Made by a program: the position numbers and the translations under genes. A DNA stretch of 64,000 nt, taken from the NCBI GenBank assembly GCA_036583965.1, contig JAZBQD010000030.1, positions 114,524,048 through 114,588,047 of the forward strand, read 5' to 3'. Origin of the DNA: Prunella strophiata (taxonomy: Eukaryota; Chordata; Aves; Passeriformes; Prunellidae). Shown piece after piece: positions 58,906 through 64,000 of the stretch (position 1 is its first letter; the number at the start of each line of letters is the position of its first letter). The notes under the pieces were generated by a model. It ran no database searches and was not told the origin of the DNA. It worked only from the letters and a program-made list of their open reading frames with translations.

Positions 58906-59880
58906 ATAACATTAATAATTTATTATTAAGTCAGTATATAGAAGTCACCCACACGGATCTTTATCTGCTCATTGCTGCACCAAAGCACCGGAGTAAAACA
59001 TTTAGGAGAGCCTTGGAATTATAAACCCAGTTTTTGACTTCACCCTTTGACCATTTTCTCCTGCAGAAGTTAATCAGGAGGCTTTGAAGCATCCCAGTGA
59101 AGTCTTCTTGACACTGCCCAGAGGGTGGTGAGCACATCCTCAAGCACAAAACTGCTTCATCCATTCCATCCTAAAATATGAAATTGTTTTAACAATGAAA
59201 TATCCTTCTTTTCCTTTGTCAGGACAATCTTTAACAGAGTAAATAAATCCACAAAAGGGAAATAAAGAGAAATCCTGGGCGAGGCAACAAGAAAAAGCTT
59301 TGTGATGGGGCAGCTTTAGGTCTTCATTAAAAGGCAACTTTAGATCCTCAGCACTGAAGGGTTCAGGTTTTATTTGCCGAGGGCTCAGTGGGGATTTGGG
59401 GATCACAGGGGCTGGAGCAGCATTGCTGCCCTGCTGTGGGGGTGACTACAGAAACAGGGGAAAGGGGAAATGCCAGCATGGCACGGTGTTCAGGGACCTG
59501 CCAGCCCCAGGTGCTCTGGCTGGAGCTCTCCTGACAGCCTGGGCGGGGGAGTCGGGCTGGGGTCTCCTCCTAACCCTGGGGGCACCAAGGGAAACCCTGG
59601 AGTTCCTGATGTTTGCATTCCTGAACAAAAGCTGAGCGCTCCAGGTTTTTAAAGCCACGTTCCATTTTTTCCCCTGGAATTCTGTGGTGAGATCAAGAGC
59701 ACCACTCTTATTTAAGTGCTGTGCCTTAAACCAGCTCATGCCCTGGAGCTGGGCTGAGGAGCATCACCCTCCCCTGCAGATCCCATCCCTGATTCCTTTC
59801 TTTTCCCCCCTGGGTTAATACCAGGAATGTGAGGGGGCTGTTGGTGAAATGATTCAGAATTGATTTTTAGAATTTGTCTG
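58906..59880. other. Unassigned sequence
   Basis: No gene or clear repeat recognised. Short open frames lack recognisable features. Confidence 0.35.
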
Positions 59881-59884
59881 CCTC

Positions 59885-60370
59885 CAGCCCTGGGAGGAGC
59901 TGGAGCTGCTGCAGAGAGCCCAGAGGAGGCTCCAGGATGGGCAGAGGGATGGAGCAGCTCTGCTGGCAGGAAAGGCTGGCACAGCTGGCATTGTTCACCT
60001 GCACAGGAGAAGCTTTGGGCTGAGCTCAGGGTGGCCTTGCAGGGCCTGGAGGAGCCCCAGGAAACATGGAGAGAGACAATTTCCAGGGCATGGAGGGACA
60101 GCACACAGGGAATGGCTTCAAACTGAAAAATTACAGGTTTAGATCAGATATTAGGAACAATTTGCTCCCTGTGAGGGTGGGCAGGGGCTGGGATGGGATT
60201 GCCAGAGCAGCTGTGGCTGCCCCTGGATCCCTGGCAGTGCCCGAGGCCAGGCTGGACACTGGGGCTGGAGCAGCCTGGCACAGGGGAAGGTGTCCCTGCC
60301 ATGGCAGGGCTGGCACTGGATGTGCCTTCATGTCCCTTCCCAAACCAGCCCATTCCATGATTCCATGACT
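59885..60370 (+). mobile_element. CR1 LINE 3' end, nearly 490 bp (sense)
   Basis: The longest single CR1 tail here: it runs from a GAGAAGCTTTGGGCTGAGCT block through GGCTTCAAACTGAAAAATTA and GATCAGATATTAGGAACAAT to CCCATTCCATGATTCCATGA, the typical CR1 tail repeat. Confidence 0.8.
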
Positions 60371-61420
60371 TTTCCACTGCAGAAGAAAAGAAAAGAAAGA
60401 TGAAACCTGTGAGAGCCTCCAAGCACCACCCCTGAATCCCTCCCGGCTTTGCCCTGCTGGGTGCATGGATGGCCTGGTGAAATCCTGGGGAAATCCTCTG
60501 CCAGAGGGGGATTTTCCTGCCTGGGACAGAGCCTGACATTTGTGGCTGCTCCAGTTCTTCCTCTGAGTTTTTGGGACCACCTCGGTCAGTGGGGATGCTG
60601 AACCTTCAGGAGGCTCCAGAAAGGTGACATGTCCCCATCTCCAGGGGATCAGAGCTCACAGGAGCTTTTTCCCTGAGTCCTGCACTGAATTCCACCCAGG
60701 GAATCCTGCCTTGGAATGCCCTGGCTGGCTTTTCCAGAGGGTGCAATTTGGGCTGGGAGGGCTCCAGCAGGGCCAGCTCTGGGATCAGACCAAGCTCTGC
60801 TCAGGAAGGGCTGGAAAATCCAGGATGGATCCAGCACAACTCACCGGGGAATGGTTTAAGCCAGGGAAAGGTGATCGGGGGTGAGGAGTGCCCTGGAGCC
60901 TGTGGCAGCACCTGGAGCCGCGGGGAGCAGGTTTGGGAATTCCCGAGGGAGCAATTGTCCCAGCAGCTGTGAGAGCTGTTTGGGGAGAATTCCCCATTTC
61001 CAAAACGCAGGGACTCCGTGGAGAACCCTGGAGCAGGGAATCCCCTGAGCTCAGGCACGATGGGGGGTGCTGGTGGAAAGAAATTGATCCCGATGGGTGG
61101 AGGGACGTCGTGAGATCGTGATGAGGGAGATTCAGCTCAGAAATTGTCCATTTTTGACAATATCTGTTTATTATTTTAAAAAATAACCCCCGGAACGCAT
61201 TCACAGAATATCAGGGAATTTCTTATCAAGGGATCCAGGAGAGCTCAGTTACAATCATGACACAGAAAACCGCCCGAATTTTGCCCTGTTTTTCTTTCTG
61301 ACACCATTTATTGTTACAGCTGATCTCTGACATTATTGGCTATTTTTATCTATGTATTTATCTGTGTGGTTTTTTGAGGACCGCTTTAATTTAATAGCTG
61401 AAATTTCATCCCCTTTTAAT
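60371..61420. other. Unassigned sequence
   Basis: No gene, RNA or repeat family recognised. Confidence 0.35.
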
Positions 61421-61429
61421 TCCTCAGCA

Positions 61430-61745
61430 TGGGGACCCGCTTTGCAATGCGTGAAGAGTCCGCGAATTTAAGAGACCTGGAAATCGGGGAATTTCCCCTT
61501 CGGCTCCAGGATTAAGGAGCGCATCGGTTTGGGGTTCACCGGAGCAGAGCCGGCAGCGGCAGCGGCGGTGTCCGAACCGCGGCGGTGCCGGAACCGGCCC
61601 GGCTCGGTCCCCACATCCCCGCGGGACCTCCCCGCTGCTCCGGCTGCGTCCTGCGCGCTCGGGGCTCTGCTCCGGGGCTTGCGCCCGGGATGAACGAGCT
61701 GGGAACTGCCCACGTGCTGGAACCATTGTCCCCTGGCGAGGCCGC
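61430..61745. promoter_or_regulatory. Small CpG island beside the 22-bp array
   Basis: Dense CpG with GCAGCGGCAGCGGCGG and CCGGCCCGGCTCGG blocks. A promoter is possible, but no exon was recognised on either side. Confidence 0.3.
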
Positions 61746-62740
61746 GACACGGAACGAGGGGCACTGCGACACGGGCAGAGTGACACCGAGACACGGGCAG
61801 AGGGGCACCGCGACACGGGCCAAGGGGCACTGCGACACGGAACGAGTGGCACTGTGACACGGGCCGAGTGGCACTGTGACACGGGCAGAGTGGCACTGAG
61901 ACACGGGCAGAGTGGCACCGCGACACGGGCAGAGTGGCACCGCGACACGGACCCAGTGGCATTGCGACACGGGACGAGTGGCACCGCGACACGGGCAGAG
62001 TGGCACCGCGACACGGGCAGAGTGGCACCACGACACGGGCAGAGTGGCACCGCGACACGGGCAGAGTGGCACCGCGACACGGGCAGAGTGGCACCGCGAC
62101 ACGGGCTGAGTGGCACCGCGACACGGGCAGAGTGGCACCGTGACACGGGCAGAGTGGCACCGCGACACGGGCTGAGTGGCACCACGACACGGGCAGAGTG
62201 GCACCGCGACACGGGCAGAGTGGCACCACGACACGGGCAGAGTGGCACCGCGACACGGGCCGAGTGGCACCACGACACGGGCAGAGTGGCACCACGACAC
62301 GGGCAGAGTGGCACCGCGACACGGAACGAGTGACACCGCGACACGGACCCAGTGGCATTGCGACACGGGCGAGTGGCACCGCGACACGGGCAGAGTGGCA
62401 CCACGACACGGGCAGAGTGGCACCACGACACGGGCAGAGTGGCAAACCGAGCGACACGGGCAGAGTGGCACCACGACACGGGCAGAGTGGCACCGCGACA
62501 CGGGCAGAGTGGCACCGCGACACGGGCAGAGTGGCACCACGACACGGGCAGAGTGGCACCGCGACACGGGCAGAGTGACACCGCGACACAGACCCAGTGG
62601 CATTGCGACACGGGCAGAGTGGCACCGAGACACGGGCAGAGTGGCACCACGACACAGGCAAAGTGGCACTGCGACAGGGGCCGCGTGGCACCGCGACACG
62701 GGCGAGTGGCACCGTGACACGGGCAGAGTGGCACCGCGCC
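61745..62740. repeat. 22-bp GC-rich minisatellite
   Basis: About 45 units contain CGACACGGGCAGAGTGGCAC, with AACGAG, CCGAG, CTGAG and CCCAGTGGCATT variants. Frames on both strands stay open only because of the unit. Confidence 0.95.
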
Positions 62741-62769
62741 GGCACCCTGTCGGTAGCCGGCTCTGCCCC

Positions 62770-64000
62770 CGCTGGAAAGCCCGGTACCGAGGTGACCAGA
62801 GCCCGGGATGGAGCTGGGAACTCCCGGTACCGAGGGTCCGGAGCCCCGGGATGGAGCTGGGAACTCCCGGTACCGAGGGTCCGGAGCCCCGGATGGAGCT
62901 GGGAACTCCCGGTACCGAGGGTCCAGAGCCCCGGGATGGAGCTGGGAACGCCCGGTACCGAGGGTCCGGAGCCCCGGGATGGCGCTGGGAACTCCCGGTA
63001 CCGAGGGTCCGGAGCCCCGGGATGGAGCTGGGAACTCCCGGTACCGAGGGTCCGGAGCCCCGGGATGGAGCTGGGAACGCCCGGTACCGAGGGTCCGGAG
63101 CCCCGGGATGGAGCTGGGAACGCCCGGTACCGAGGGTCCGGAGCCCCGGGATGGCGCTGGGAACTCCCGGTACCGAGGGACCAGAGCCCCGGGATGGAGC
63201 TGGGAACGCCCGGTACCGAGGGACCGGAGCCCCGGGATGGCGCTGGGAACTCCCGGTACCGAGGGTCCGGAGCCCCGGGATGGAGCTGGGAACTCCCGGT
63301 ACCGAGGGTCCGGAGCCCCGGGATGGAGCTGGGAACGCCCGGTACCGAGGGTCCGGAGCCCCGGGATGGAGCTGGGAACGCCCGGTACCGAGGGTCCGGA
63401 GCCCCGGGATGGAGCTGGGAACGCCCGGTACCGAGGGTCCGGAGCCCCGGGATGGAGCTGGGAACTCCCGGTACCGAGGGTCCGGAGCCCCGGGATGGAG
63501 CTGGGAACTCCCGGTACCGAGGGTCCGGAGCCCCGGGATGGAGCTGGGAACGCCCGGTACCGAGGGTCCGGAGCCCCGGGATGGAGCTGGGAACGCCCGG
63601 TACCGAGGGTCCGGAGCCCCGGGATGGAGCTGGGAACTCCCGGTACCGAGGGTCCGGAGCCCCGGGATGGAGCTGGGAACTCCCGGTACCGAGGGTCCGG
63701 AGCCCCGGGATGGAGCTGGGAACGCCCGGTACCGAGGGTCCGGAGCCCCGGGATGGAGCTGGGAACGCCCGGTACCGAGGGTCCGGAGCCCCGGGATGGA
63801 GCTGGGAACTCCCGGTACCGAGGGTCCGGAGCCCCGGGATGGAGCTGGGAACTCCCGGTACCGAGGGTCCGGAGCCCCGGGATGGAGCTGGGAACTCCCG
63901 GTACCGAGGGTCCGGAGCCCCGGGATGGAGCTGGGAACTCCCGGTACCGAGGGTCCGGAGCCCCGGGATGGAGCTGGGAACTCCCGGTACCGAGGGTCCG
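62770..64000. repeat. 43-bp GC-rich minisatellite running off the right edge
   Basis: About 28 units contain CCCGGTACCGAGGGTCCGGA and GCCCCGGGATGGAGCTGGGA. The main variable site is AACTCCC or AACGCCC. The array continues beyond the window. Confidence 0.97.

Noticed and set aside
61424..62745. Cys/Arg-rich 436-codon frame resembling a repetitive secreted protein
   Set aside because: Open in all three minus frames across a 22-bp minisatellite; the Cys pattern reflects the repeat only.

Overview
The window is vertebrate nuclear DNA from a bird, most likely a passerine. The reasons are two class II cytokine receptor genes with bird-like sequence in the conserved IFNAR2-IL10RB order, many CR1 LINE 3' fragments, several solo LTRs, and very repeat-rich spacers. 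Species and chromosome cannot be read from the sequence.

Both recognisable genes are on the minus strand in the left third. IL10RB is partial: exons 2 and 3 are visible at 2887-3010 and 1278-1447, the rest runs off the left edge, and exon 1 was not found. IFNAR2 appears complete: eight coding exons from 16676 down to 8510 join in frame into a predicted 510-residue type I receptor with signal peptide, two fibronectin-type domains, one membrane segment and a 230-residue tail ending GYMRR. Its noncoding first exon and promoter probably lie in the CpG-rich block at 18.95-19.78 kb, which holds a full ISRE and four evenly spaced CCACGCC boxes. The expected IL10RB promoter region (about 4.7-7.7 kb) consists of GC-rich minisatellites on both sides of a 1,094-base run of C.

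From 19.8 kb to the right edge I recognise no protein-coding gene. This part holds CR1 pieces, at least three well-bounded solo LTRs, an LTR-minisatellite-LTR composite, a 0.6-kb-arm inverted repeat (27.5-32.5 kb) and a series of large tandem arrays: 49-bp units (35.66-36.77 kb), 19-bp units (39.6-46.1 kb), 17-bp units (48.0-52.95 kb), units of about 160 bp (56.34-57.23 kb), an AT-only 22-bp unit (58.03-58.9 kb), 22-bp GC-rich units (61.74-62.74 kb) and 43-bp units from 62.77 kb past the right edge.

The two genes encode partner-type receptor chains of the interferon/IL-10 family: IFNAR2 is the high-affinity type I interferon chain, and IL10RB is the shared chain for IL-10, IL-22, IL-26 and lambda interferons. 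I found no convincing new enzyme or defence system. The most interesting signals are regulatory or structural: the ISRE and the phased GC boxes at IFNAR2, a 49-bp array rich in STAT-type TTCnnnGAA sites upstream of it, a duplicated splice acceptor in IL10RB, a GC-AG intron in IFNAR2, and a 17-bp array that carries a telomere-like core and also occurs inside an LTR pair.
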